Shown one piece after another: positions 1 through 5,880 of a stretch of DNA of 15,672 bases (its first letter is position 1; each line of letters starts with the position of its first letter). The stretch spans positions 1-15,672 of the forward strand of contig JALHUF010000161.1 of assembly GCA_022866195.1 (NCBI GenBank), in the 5' to 3' direction. The stretch is from Terriglobia bacterium (GTDB taxonomy: Bacteria; Acidobacteriota; Terriglobia; UBA7540). The notes under the pieces are model-generated. The model saw only the letters and a list, made by a program, of their open reading frames with translations, had not been told where the DNA came from and did no database searches. Position numbers and translations under genes: made by a program.

Positions 1-318
1 GATGACGGCGGCCACCTGCTGGTGTTTGCGCGCATGGACGGGGTGAAGCTCTCCTCGATCGAAGTGGCCATTACCAAGGCTGTCTCCGCGGCCCTGCGTC
101 GCGCACCGTCCGGGCCGTCGCCGGCGAACGAACCGAGTGTCATGCTCTCGCTCGGACTCTCGCTCGCCACGGACGGGAAACTCACCTGCATTCGCGGTGG
201 TCTGCCGCTGTTCGTGAGCGGGCAATGCGTGGGTGCTATCGGCGTGAGTGGCGGCACGGAAGACGAGGACGTGCAAGTGGCGCAGGCGGGCGTCGAGGCG
301 CTCGTGAAACTGGCATAA
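1..318 (+). CDS. GlcG/HbpS-like (DUF336) protein, 3' part only
   Basis: The reading frame is open from base 1 to a TAA at 316-318, so only the last 105 residues of a roughly 140-residue family are present. Visible family marks are FARMDG near the start, a helix with AITKAVSAAL, the GGLPLF segment, and the C-terminal GAIGVSGGTEDEDVQVAQAG block, which is the most conserved part of GlcG/HbpS proteins. Members bind haem or corrinoids in some actinobacteria, but many occur beside glycolate oxidase or related genes with no proven reaction. Here the downstream neighbours, a glycerate kinase and a tartronate-semialdehyde-type reductase, fit the glycolate-linked GlcG context. The stop codon overlaps the next start (TAATG), so the two genes are probably translated together. 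The family call is firm; the exact role is not. Confidence 0.85.
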   Translation, partial: DDGGHLLVFARMDGVKLSSIEVAITKAVSAALRRAPSGPSPANEPSVMLSLGLSLATDGKLTCIRGGLPLFVSGQCVGAIGVSGGTEDEDVQVAQAGVEALVKLA

Positions 319-1667
319 TGGGAACCCGCAGCAAACCAATCAGCGTCGCCAAGCCTTCCTACACGAGTGGCAAGCGGCTCGCGGAACAGATCTTTCTCGA
401 CACCATGGCGGCCATTGACGTCCGCTACGCCATGCTCCAGAAGCTCAAGCGAGAAGGCGACGCTCTGGTAGCCGACGGCGTTTCGATTCCGCTTTGGCGG
501 CCGCCTCGCGTGCTGGCCTTTGGCAAAGCCGCCAACCGCATGGCTGCGGCTCTAAACGAAATCCTTAGTGGCCAAGTGCAAGGCGGCGTGATCGTCAGCC
601 CCGCCGAGCCCCCGAAGAAGCTCGAACGCTTCCGTTATTTTGTGGGAGGCCATCCTTATCCCAATGCGGGAAGCTTCGAGGGCGCCGAGGCCGCTCTGGA
701 ACTTGTCTCCGGCCTTACGTCGGACGACCTCGTCATTTTCCTGGTATCAGGCGGCGGCTCTGCGCTATTTGAAAAGCCGATTGACCCGGCCATCAGTCTA
801 ACGGACCTTATCAAATTCAACCGCGTGCTCGTGGGCTGCGGGCTGCCCATCGAGCAAATCAATATTCTGCGTAAACACCTGTCGGCAGTGAAGGGCGGTC
901 GTCTCGCCGGGCGCGCTCATCCGGCACGCCAGCTCACCATTTTCATTTCCGATGTGCCGGATCTCCTGCCCTCGATGGTGGCCTCGGGGCCTACGAGGCC
1001 CGATGAATCCACGGTCGAGCAGTGCTATGCCTTGGCCGAGCAGCACGACCTGATTTCGAAATTCCCGCCGGGCATCCGCAGGCACTTTGAGCAGCGGACG
1101 ATGGGGGAAACCCCTAAGCCCGGCGACGCGTCGTTTGCCAACTCGCACTATTTCTGCCTGCTCTCGAATCGGGATGCCGTGGAGGCGGCGCAGGCTGCGG
1201 CAGAGAAACTGGGGTTCGTGTGCGCCGTGGATACGAACGTCTGGGACGCCGACTTCCGGCAGGTCGTTGACGCCAACCTGGCTTCGCTCCAGGCGTTGGC
1301 TGAGGCCCATCCTGGCGAACCCGTTTGCCTTGTCGTCGGCGGAGAGGTCACTTGCCCCGTCACCGGCCCTGGGACGGGCGGGCGGAACCAAACATTCGTT
1401 CTGTACGCAGCGCAGAAAATCGCGGGGCAAAAGCGTGTCGTTCTGAGCGCCGGCACCGACGGCCGCGACGGTAACAGCCCCACCAGTGGCGCCCTCGCTG
1501 ATGGCCAGACGATCTCCCGCGCCCGGGCGCTGGGGCTCGATCCCGGACAGTACCTGGCCGAAAGCGATTCGTATCATTTCTTCCGCAGTCTCGGCGATAC
1601 GCTCGACATCGGCTTCACCGACAACAACGTCCGCGATGTACGACTCTGGCTGGACTTTGGTTCGTAG
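318..1667 (+). CDS. Glycerate kinase, MOFRL/DUF4147 family (GckA/TtuD type)
   Basis: A 449-residue protein of the usual length for MOFRL-type glycerate 2-kinases, which phosphorylate D-glycerate with ATP in the cytoplasm. Family signatures run in order: GKAANRMAAAL (69-79), GGHPYPNAGS (110-119), the SGGGSAL loop (144-150), RKHLSAVKGGRLA (185-197), ISDVPDLLPSMVASGPT (210-226), GGEVTCPVTGPGTGGRNQ (341-358) and GTDGRDG (379-385). The start at 318 overlaps the previous stop; the frame is open further upstream, but that part lies inside the GlcG-like gene in another frame and has no family similarity. The C-terminal MOFRL motif is divergent: where relatives usually read GPTGTNVND, this one reads GFTDNNVRD (432-440). 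With the reductase 92 bases downstream it would form the tartronate semialdehyde to glycerate to phosphoglycerate route. The family is clear; the substrate is inferred. Confidence 0.9.
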   Translation: MGTRSKPISVAKPSYTSGKRLAEQIFLDTMAAIDVRYAMLQKLKREGDALVADGVSIPLWRPPRVLAFGKAANRMAAALNEILSGQVQGGVIVSPAEPPKKLERFRYFVGGHPYPNAGSFEGAEAALELVSGLTSDDLVIFLVSGGGSALFEKPIDPAISLTDLIKFNRVLVGCGLPIEQINILRKHLSAVKGGRLAGRAHPARQLTIFISDVPDLLPSMVASGPTRPDESTVEQCYALAEQHDLISKFPPGIRRHFEQRTMGETPKPGDASFANSHYFCLLSNRDAVEAAQAAAEKLGFVCAVDTNVWDADFRQVVDANLASLQALAEAHPGEPVCLVVGGEVTCPVTGPGTGGRNQTFVLYAAQKIAGQKRVVLSAGTDGRDGNSPTSGALADGQTISRARALGLDPGQYLAESDSYHFFRSLGDTLDIGFTDNNVRDVRLWLDFGS

Positions 1668-1715
1668 CGCACCGTCCCTCTTTCAACGGTGGGGCGGTTA
1701 AATAAAGTCAAAAGG

Positions 1716-1741
1716 CCGCAAGGTTGAAGAACGAACCTTGC
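1716..1741 (+). repeat. Hairpin element, copy 1 of a dispersed family
   Basis: GCAAGGTT (1718-1725) and AACCTTGC (1734-1741) form a perfect 8-bp stem around an 8-base loop, gaagaacg. It lies 18 bases before the reductase start, so it would be in the 5' leader of that gene or the 3' end of the glycerate-kinase message. A second copy at 5298-5323, also 26 bases long, keeps CCGCA, the GTT/AAC stem base and most of the loop, and carries two compensatory base-pair changes. No T-run follows, so it is unlikely to be a simple terminator. Confidence 0.6.
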
Positions 1742-1759
1742 GCTACACGGAGCTAAATC

Positions 1760-2662
1760 ATGCCGCAATCCATCAGTTTCATCGGCCTGGGAATCATGGG
1801 CCAGCCCATGGCCCTCAACCTGGTGAAGGCAGGCTTCCCGGTGACGGTCTTCAATCGTACGCGCCGCAAGGCGGAGCCGCTGGAGCGGGCTGGGGCACGC
1901 GTGGCCTCCAGTCCCGCCGAGGTCGCGCGCGACGCTGACGTCATCATTTCTATCGTCAGCGACACCGCCGCCATGGAAGAGGTCGTCTGCGGGAAGGACG
2001 GAATCCTGGAGGCCATCCGCTCCGGCGCTGTCCTGATCGACTCGAGCACCATCAGCCCCACGGTCAGCCGGCGCCTGGCCTGCCAACTCGCCGCGAAAGG
2101 CGCCAGCATGCTCGATGCCCCGGTCACCGGCAGCAAGCACGGCGCCGAAAAGGGCGAACTGACCTTCATGATTGGCGGCGAGCGTGAGGTGATGGAGCGC
2201 GTCCTGCCGGTACTGAAGGTTCTGGGGAAAAGACACATTTACTGCGGCGAGCACGGGTTGGGTTTGGCAGCGAAGCTCGCCATGAATTGCATCCTCGCCA
2301 CCACGGTCGAGATTTTCTCGGAGGGCTTCGTGCTGGCCACCAAGGCCGGCGTGCCGCCGGAGACCTTGCTCGAAATCATGCAGTCGAGCCTGGCACGTGC
2401 GGCCATCGTCGATTTTAAGGCCCCGTTCGTCTTCAAGGGTGACTTCACTCCCTACTTCCCTCTCAAGCTGATGCACAAGGATCTGGAGCTGGCGATGGAG
2501 GCCGCCTACGCGCAGAATGTACCGATGCCCGCCACGGCGGCGGTCAAGGAAGTCTACGCCGGGGCAAAGGCGCAAGGCCAGGGCGACCGGGACTACGCCG
2601 CCGTAATCACCTTTCTCGAAGAGCTGGCGGGAATCCAGGTGCGGGTGGCGCCTGCCCCGTGA
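1760..2662 (+). CDS. 2-hydroxy-3-oxopropionate (tartronate semialdehyde) reductase-like beta-hydroxyacid dehydrogenase
   Basis: A 300-residue member of the 3-hydroxyisobutyrate/6-phosphogluconate dehydrogenase superfamily, which interconverts beta-hydroxyacids and semialdehydes with NAD(P)H. The Rossmann motif FIGLGIMGQPMA is at 8-18. NRT at 32-34, just after the second strand, favours NADP. The substrate loop DAPVTGSKHGAEKG is at 119-132, and the catalytic Lys172 and the Asn176 after it sit in GLGLAAKLAMN. A GGAG ribosome site at 1749-1752, seven bases before ATG, supports the start. Its position after a glycerate kinase suggests tartronate semialdehyde reduction (GlxR/GarR role). Succinic-semialdehyde/glyoxylate reductase (GLYR-like) or hydroxyisobutyrate dehydrogenase activity is an alternative that sequence alone cannot exclude. 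Confidence 0.88.
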   Translation: MPQSISFIGLGIMGQPMALNLVKAGFPVTVFNRTRRKAEPLERAGARVASSPAEVARDADVIISIVSDTAAMEEVVCGKDGILEAIRSGAVLIDSSTISPTVSRRLACQLAAKGASMLDAPVTGSKHGAEKGELTFMIGGEREVMERVLPVLKVLGKRHIYCGEHGLGLAAKLAMNCILATTVEIFSEGFVLATKAGVPPETLLEIMQSSLARAAIVDFKAPFVFKGDFTPYFPLKLMHKDLELAMEAAYAQNVPMPATAAVKEVYAGAKAQGQGDRDYAAVITFLEELAGIQVRVAPAP

Positions 2663-2666
2663 ACTA

Positions 2667-2756
2667 AGGCAGTAGGCAGCGAGCGCCCTTTGCGAGTCCC
2701 GGCGGAGCCGGGATAGGCAGAAGGCGTGAGGCAGCGGATGGAAGGCAGTCGGCAGG
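2667..2756 (+). repeat. Degenerate heptanucleotide repeat AGGCAGN, interrupted by a hairpin
   Basis: Starting four bases after the reductase stop, AGGCAGT-AGGCAGC (2667-2680) is followed, after a break, by six heptads in one register: AGGCAGA, AGGCGTG, AGGCAGC, GGATGGA, AGGCAGT, CGGCAGG (2715-2756). The break contains a perfect 7-bp stem, TCCCGGC/GCCGGGA, with a GGA loop (2697-2713). A related array lies at 7226-7260, again directly after a gene. There is no coding potential and no T-run. Confidence 0.7.
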
Positions 2757-2813
2757 ACGCGTGGTGCAGAAGCGAACGGGCTTATCACTTTCAGCGCTGG
2801 ACGTTTGGGCTTA

Positions 2814-2848
2814 GACTGTTGACCGTGAACTGTGGACTGTCAACTCGC
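2814..2848 (+). repeat. Degenerate heptanucleotide repeat RACTGTN
   Basis: Five consecutive 7-base units: GACTGTT, GACCGTG, AACTGTG, GACTGTC, AACTCGC. The period equals that of the AGGCAGN tract about 60 bases earlier, but the consensus differs. It ends 14 bases before the start of the small rubredoxin-like gene. Confidence 0.65.
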
Positions 2849-2862
2849 CGGACGACGCTGCC

Positions 2863-2988
2863 ATGATGCTGTATTTGATCTGGCAATGCCTCAAATGCGG
2901 TTACGCGCTCGTGGCTAAAGATCCTCCCGCCAAGTGCCCCGACTGCGGCGCACCGCGCGAGGAATTTGTGCTCATTGAAGAAGATTAA
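2863..2988 (+). CDS. 41-residue rubredoxin-like (rubrerythrin C-terminal type) metal-binding protein
   Basis: ATG at 2863 (a second ATG follows at once) to TAA at 2988 gives 41 residues. Two Cys-x2-Cys knuckles are visible: WQCLKCGYAL (residues 7-16) and AKCPDCGAP (23-31), followed by an acidic tail. This W-x-C-x2-C-G-Y ... P-x-x-C-P-x-C-G-A pattern is that of the rubredoxin-like domain at the end of rubrerythrins, which binds one iron (sometimes zinc) through four cysteines and passes electrons. Here it stands alone, with no ferritin-like half. No strong ribosome site is visible. It follows a heptad-repeat tract and faces the TPR gene tail to tail. The domain call is good; expression and role are inferred. 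Confidence 0.75.
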   Translation: MMLYLIWQCLKCGYALVAKDPPAKCPDCGAPREEFVLIEED

Positions 2989-3054
2989 TACCTCAGGGTG
3001 GCCCGGCAACCGCAGTTCCTCCGCTGCCCTCGCCCCCGACCTTTGAGCTCCGTT

Positions 3055-4404
3055 TCACGTCCGACGATTCTCACGCGCATGCCTCTCGCGAATTGTCTTG
3101 GCGCGGGCTTTCATCTCCTTGGCCTCGGCTCCACGACCGGCCTTCTTGAGCAGGGCTGCGTAGTTGGCCAGCACCGTGGCAACTCTCTGCGGCGGCCCTG
3201 CGGCTTTTTCGAGAATCTCCAGCGATCGCTTGTACAGCGGCTCCGCGTCAGAGTACTTCCCTCGAGCCTGGTAAAGCAGCGCCAGGTTGTTGAGGCTGGT
3301 GGCCACGTCGAGATGTTCCGGCCCCAGCGCTTTTTCGCGGATGGCCAACGCGCGCTGGAAAAGCGGTTCCGCGTCGCGGTAGTTGGCCTGGGCGTAGTAA
3401 AGCGTCGCCAGGTTGTTGAGGCTGGTGGCGACATCAGGGTGCTGCGGCCCGAGGATCTTTTCCCCGGCAGCCACTGTCCTTCGGTAGATCATCTCGGCCT
3501 CGAGCCAGCGGCGCTGGGCGGTGTAGAGCGTTGCCAGATTGTCCAGGGTCGTGATCGTGTCAGGGTGCTGTGAGCCTAGCACCTTCTGGCGAATCTCCAG
3601 CGAACGGAGGTAGAGCGACTCAGCCTCCTTGCGTTTACGTTGATCGCTATACAGTTCCGCCAGGTTGCCGAGGCTTTGAGCCACGTCGGGATGTTCCGGC
3701 CGCAAGGCTTTCTCCCGCATCGCCAGCGCCCGACGGTGGAGGGATTCAGCCTCCTTGTACCTACCCTGAGCCTTGTAGAGCACCGCGAGATTATTGAGGG
3801 CGGTGGCGACAGCCGGGTGCTCTGGCCCCAGAGTCTTTTCTCGAATCGCGAGCGCCTGCCGGTAAAGCCCCTCGGCTTCGGCGTACTTGCCCTGGATCTT
3901 GTACAGCAACGCCAGGTTATTGAGGCCCGTCGCCACGTTGGGGTGCTCCAGTCCCAAGCTCTTCAGCCAGATCTTCAACGAGCGGGCAAAGAGCGGCTCG
4001 GCCTCTTTGTATTTGCCCTGCGCGCGGAAGAGCACGGCCAGGTTGTTGAGGCTTCCGGCGACCTCCGGGTGCTCGGGCCCCAGGAGTCTCTCGCGGATCT
4101 CCAAAGCCTGCCGGTAAAGTGGCTCCGCTTTGGTGAACTTGCCCTGAGCCCTGTAAACCAGTCCAAGTTGGTTGAGCGCGGTACCCAGTCGAGGATCGTC
4201 AGGGCCGAAGTTCCTGGCCTGTTCCAGGGTGGCGAGCGATAGCTTCTCCGCTTCCGCGTAATGGCCTTGCTCGTGGGCTTTCACGGCCTCGGCATAGACC
4301 TTCTCCCACGGGCTGTCTTGGCCGTATGCCGTCTCGACCAGAGGGGATGCCGTGGCCAGCAACAGGAGGCCGACGGAAGGCCAGCGGCTGTGGGGGGCGT
4401 TCAT
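3055..4404 (-). CDS. Secreted TPR protein, kinesin-light-chain type, about ten repeats
   Basis: About 449 residues. From the chosen ATG the protein begins MNAPHSRWPSVGLLLLATAS, a short positive start and a hydrophobic stretch ending near AYGQ, which looks like a signal peptide. The rest is about ten 42-residue TPR units of the kinesin light chain kind, with recurring LNNLA.LY.AQGKY.EAE and LGPEHP.VA motifs; the last unit is worn. Such repeats form protein-binding superhelices, so this is probably a periplasmic scaffold. An in-frame ATG at 4461 would add 19 residues and bury the signal peptide, so 4404 is preferred; GGTG lies close upstream. The repeats also give a 126-base periodicity in the DNA and long open frames on the opposite strand that are not genes. 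No partner is evident. Confidence 0.85.
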   Translation of the reverse strand: MNAPHSRWPSVGLLLLATASPLVETAYGQDSPWEKVYAEAVKAHEQGHYAEAEKLSLATLEQARNFGPDDPRLGTALNQLGLVYRAQGKFTKAEPLYRQALEIRERLLGPEHPEVAGSLNNLAVLFRAQGKYKEAEPLFARSLKIWLKSLGLEHPNVATGLNNLALLYKIQGKYAEAEGLYRQALAIREKTLGPEHPAVATALNNLAVLYKAQGRYKEAESLHRRALAMREKALRPEHPDVAQSLGNLAELYSDQRKRKEAESLYLRSLEIRQKVLGSQHPDTITTLDNLATLYTAQRRWLEAEMIYRRTVAAGEKILGPQHPDVATSLNNLATLYYAQANYRDAEPLFQRALAIREKALGPEHLDVATSLNNLALLYQARGKYSDAEPLYKRSLEILEKAAGPPQRVATVLANYAALLKKAGRGAEAKEMKARAKTIRERHARENRRT

Positions 4405-4478
4405 CTCACCACGCTCGCTCTGTTCTGTACAATGCCCGGCGGCCGCCTGGACTCCATTCAAGCCCCCGTACGCCGGCG

Positions 4479-5270
4479 TTAGTAAGTTCCCTTGGCGTAG
4501 CCGCCGTCACTCAGGATGGATTGGCCGGTGATGTAGCTGGCACACTCTGAGGCCAGGAAGACCACCAGATTGGCGAACTCTCCCGGGTGGCCCAAGCGCT
4601 GGAGTGGAACCTGCGCGGCCCAGCGCGCGCGGACCTGCTCGGGCTCGACACTCTGCGCCGCCGCAAGCTTGGCTGCCAACTCGTCCAGCCTTGCCGTCTG
4701 CGTGTAGCCCGGGCACACATTGTTGACCAGAACGTTGTCCTTCCCGTATTCGTTCGCGAGACTTTTCACCAACCCGCTCACCGCCGAGCGCACGGCATTC
4801 GAGAGAATTAGGCCTTCCACCGGCTGCTTCACGGCCACCGAAGTGATGGTGATGAACCGGCCCCATTTCTGCTTCTGCATCAGGGGAAGCACCTCGCGGG
4901 CGAAATAGAGTGTGCTCATCAGGTTCAGGTTTACGGCTGCCTCCCAGTCCTCCACTGTCGTATCGGAGAAAGGCTTGGCGGGTGGCCCGCCGGCATTGGT
5001 CACGCAGATATCCACGCGGCTGAACCGCTTGACCGTTTCGCCGACGAAGCTGCGGACTTGATCGTAATCGGTCACATCCACCGGCTGCGCCAGAACCTCA
5101 GCGCCGGTCGCACGGCGGATCTCTTCGGCCGTCGCATGCAGCGTGGCTTCCGTCCGCGCGCAGATAGCCAGTTTCGCGCCTTCCCTGGCCAGCCCCATCG
5201 CCACCGCTTTCCCCAATCCCTGGCTGGAGGCCGCCACAATGGCGACCCGGTTCTTCAATCCCAGATCCAT
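4479..5270 (-). CDS. Atypical short-chain dehydrogenase/reductase lacking the catalytic Tyr-Lys pair
   Basis: A 263-residue SDR fold. The nucleotide loop is ASSQGLG (14-20) in place of TGxxxGxG; TNAGG (91-95), the Ser of TITS (144) and the C-terminal SDGG (254-257) are present. At the active site, where SDRs have YxxxK, the aligned residues are Ser157 and Arg161 (SNAVRSAVSGLVKSLA). A BKR-like SDR subgroup with poor matches to the tetrad is known, and this resembles it, so enzymatic reduction is doubtful. The start at 5270 has GGGGG five bases upstream; the open frame continues to 5465, but that part is hairpin-rich GGPP-coding DNA without SDR similarity. It lies downstream of the cupin gene on the same strand and may share its transcript. 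Confidence 0.85.
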   Translation of the reverse strand: MDLGLKNRVAIVAASSQGLGKAVAMGLAREGAKLAICARTEATLHATAEEIRRATGAEVLAQPVDVTDYDQVRSFVGETVKRFSRVDICVTNAGGPPAKPFSDTTVEDWEAAVNLNLMSTLYFAREVLPLMQKQKWGRFITITSVAVKQPVEGLILSNAVRSAVSGLVKSLANEYGKDNVLVNNVCPGYTQTARLDELAAKLAAAQSVEPEQVRARWAAQVPLQRLGHPGEFANLVVFLASECASYITGQSILSDGGYAKGTY

Positions 5271-5297
5271 GTTTTCCCCCGGTGCTCCGCAGAAGAG

Positions 5298-5444
5298 CCG
5301 CAGCGTTAAAGAGCGAACGCTACGCCACCTTGCTCTCGCGGGAGCGCGAAGCGCTCCCCTACCATGGACGTCAACCGGCGCCCACCGAGCGCCGCTAAAG
5401 CGCGCGGGAGGGCCGCCTGCCCCGGCGAAGTCGGGGGGCCCTCC
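5298..5444. repeat. Cluster of four hairpins between cupin and SDR genes
   Basis: Four stem-loops fill most of the 175-base gap. AGCGTT/AACGCT (5302-5321) has an 8-base loop and is copy 2 of the element at 1716. GGGAGCGC-GAA-GCGCTCCC (5340-5358) is perfect. CGGCGC/GCGCCG (5376-5394) has a 7-base loop. GGAGGGCC/GGCCCTCC (5407-5444) encloses an inner CCCCG/CGGGG stem with a 5-base bulge. The last begins one base after the cupin stop. No T-runs follow, so they look more like REP-type repeats or RNA-processing/stability elements than intrinsic terminators. Confidence 0.65.
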
Positions 5445-5445
5445 T

Positions 5446-5793
5446 CTACCGCCGCAGATAATCATCCTTGCCCGTCAGCCAATCGAGGCGAATAGGGCTG
5501 AAGACATCGAGACCGAAGAAGTCTTCCACCGCCACCGCGCTGTGCGGGACGTGGGAGGGAATAAGCAGCACCTCGCCCTTGCGCACGACGACTTCTTTCC
5601 CTTCCAGCTCGAACTTCAGCGCGCCCTCCAGAACATAGGAGAGTTGTTCGCTCTCGTGTTGATGCAGGGGCACCACGCCACCCTTGGCGATGAAAATCTG
5701 GGCCAGCATGGCCTTCTCGCCGGAAATTATCTTGCGCGACATCTTTTCGTTCAGCACTTCTTTCTTGACGTTCTCCCAGGAAAGATGCTGCAT
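5446..5793 (-). CDS. Small cupin-domain protein, KdgF-like
   Basis: A 115-residue single cupin barrel. Motif 1 is PLHQHESEQLSYVLEG (42-57) with metal ligands His44, His46 and Glu49. Motif 2 is GEVLLIPSHVPHSA (73-86) with His84. The HxHxxEQ pattern and the C-terminal LDVFSPIRLDWL resemble KdgF-type cupins, which convert unsaturated uronates to 5-keto-4-deoxyuronate in pectin and alginate breakdown; many similar cupins have no assigned reaction. AAGGGG lies five bases before ATG. The next gene on the same strand is the atypical SDR; SDRs also occur in uronate pathways (KduD), but this one lacks the catalytic residues. The fold is firm; the reaction is only suggested. Confidence 0.85.
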   Translation of the reverse strand: MQHLSWENVKKEVLNEKMSRKIISGEKAMLAQIFIAKGGVVPLHQHESEQLSYVLEGALKFELEGKEVVVRKGEVLLIPSHVPHSAVAVEDFFGLDVFSPIRLDWLTGKDDYLRR

Positions 5794-5833
5794 CTTTTCC
5801 CCTTCCTTCTCCCAGTTTTCCCCGCGGTGCCGT

Positions 5834-5871
5834 TATTTTACACTTGGGCCCGGACAAGAGGGGGTAAAATA
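5834..5871. promoter_or_regulatory. AT-rich dyad with a -10-like box facing each way
   Basis: TATTTTAC (5834-5841) and GTAAAATA (5864-5871) form a perfect 8-base inverted repeat 22 bases apart, with an inner CTTG/CAAG pair (5843-5846, 5855-5858). Each arm contains TAAAAT reading outward, one towards the cupin gene on the minus strand (about 40 bases to its ATG) and one towards the TPR gene on +. No good -35 box is seen for either, so a divergent promoter or repressor/activator operator is a suggestion only. Confidence 0.35.
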
Positions 5872-5880
5872 GGCGCCGGG

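Noticed and set aside
798..1577. A 259-residue minus-strand open frame opposite the glycerate kinase
   Set aside because: It lacks any recognisable motif and mirrors a gene with full-length family signatures.
1574..2788. A 404-residue minus-strand open frame opposite the reductase
   Set aside because: It covers a well-supported gene and part of the repeat tract; the translation has no family features.
3640..4242. A 200-residue open frame on + inside the TPR gene, and shorter ones around it
   Set aside because: It is antisense to a clear repeat protein; the 126-base repeat and high GC keep several frames open. Its translation is a repeated pattern with no domain.
5271..5465. N-terminal extension of the SDR through the hairpin region
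   Set aside because: The extra 65 residues are low-complexity GGPP/Arg-rich translation of hairpins, overlap the cupin end, and the ATG at 5270 has a good ribosome site.
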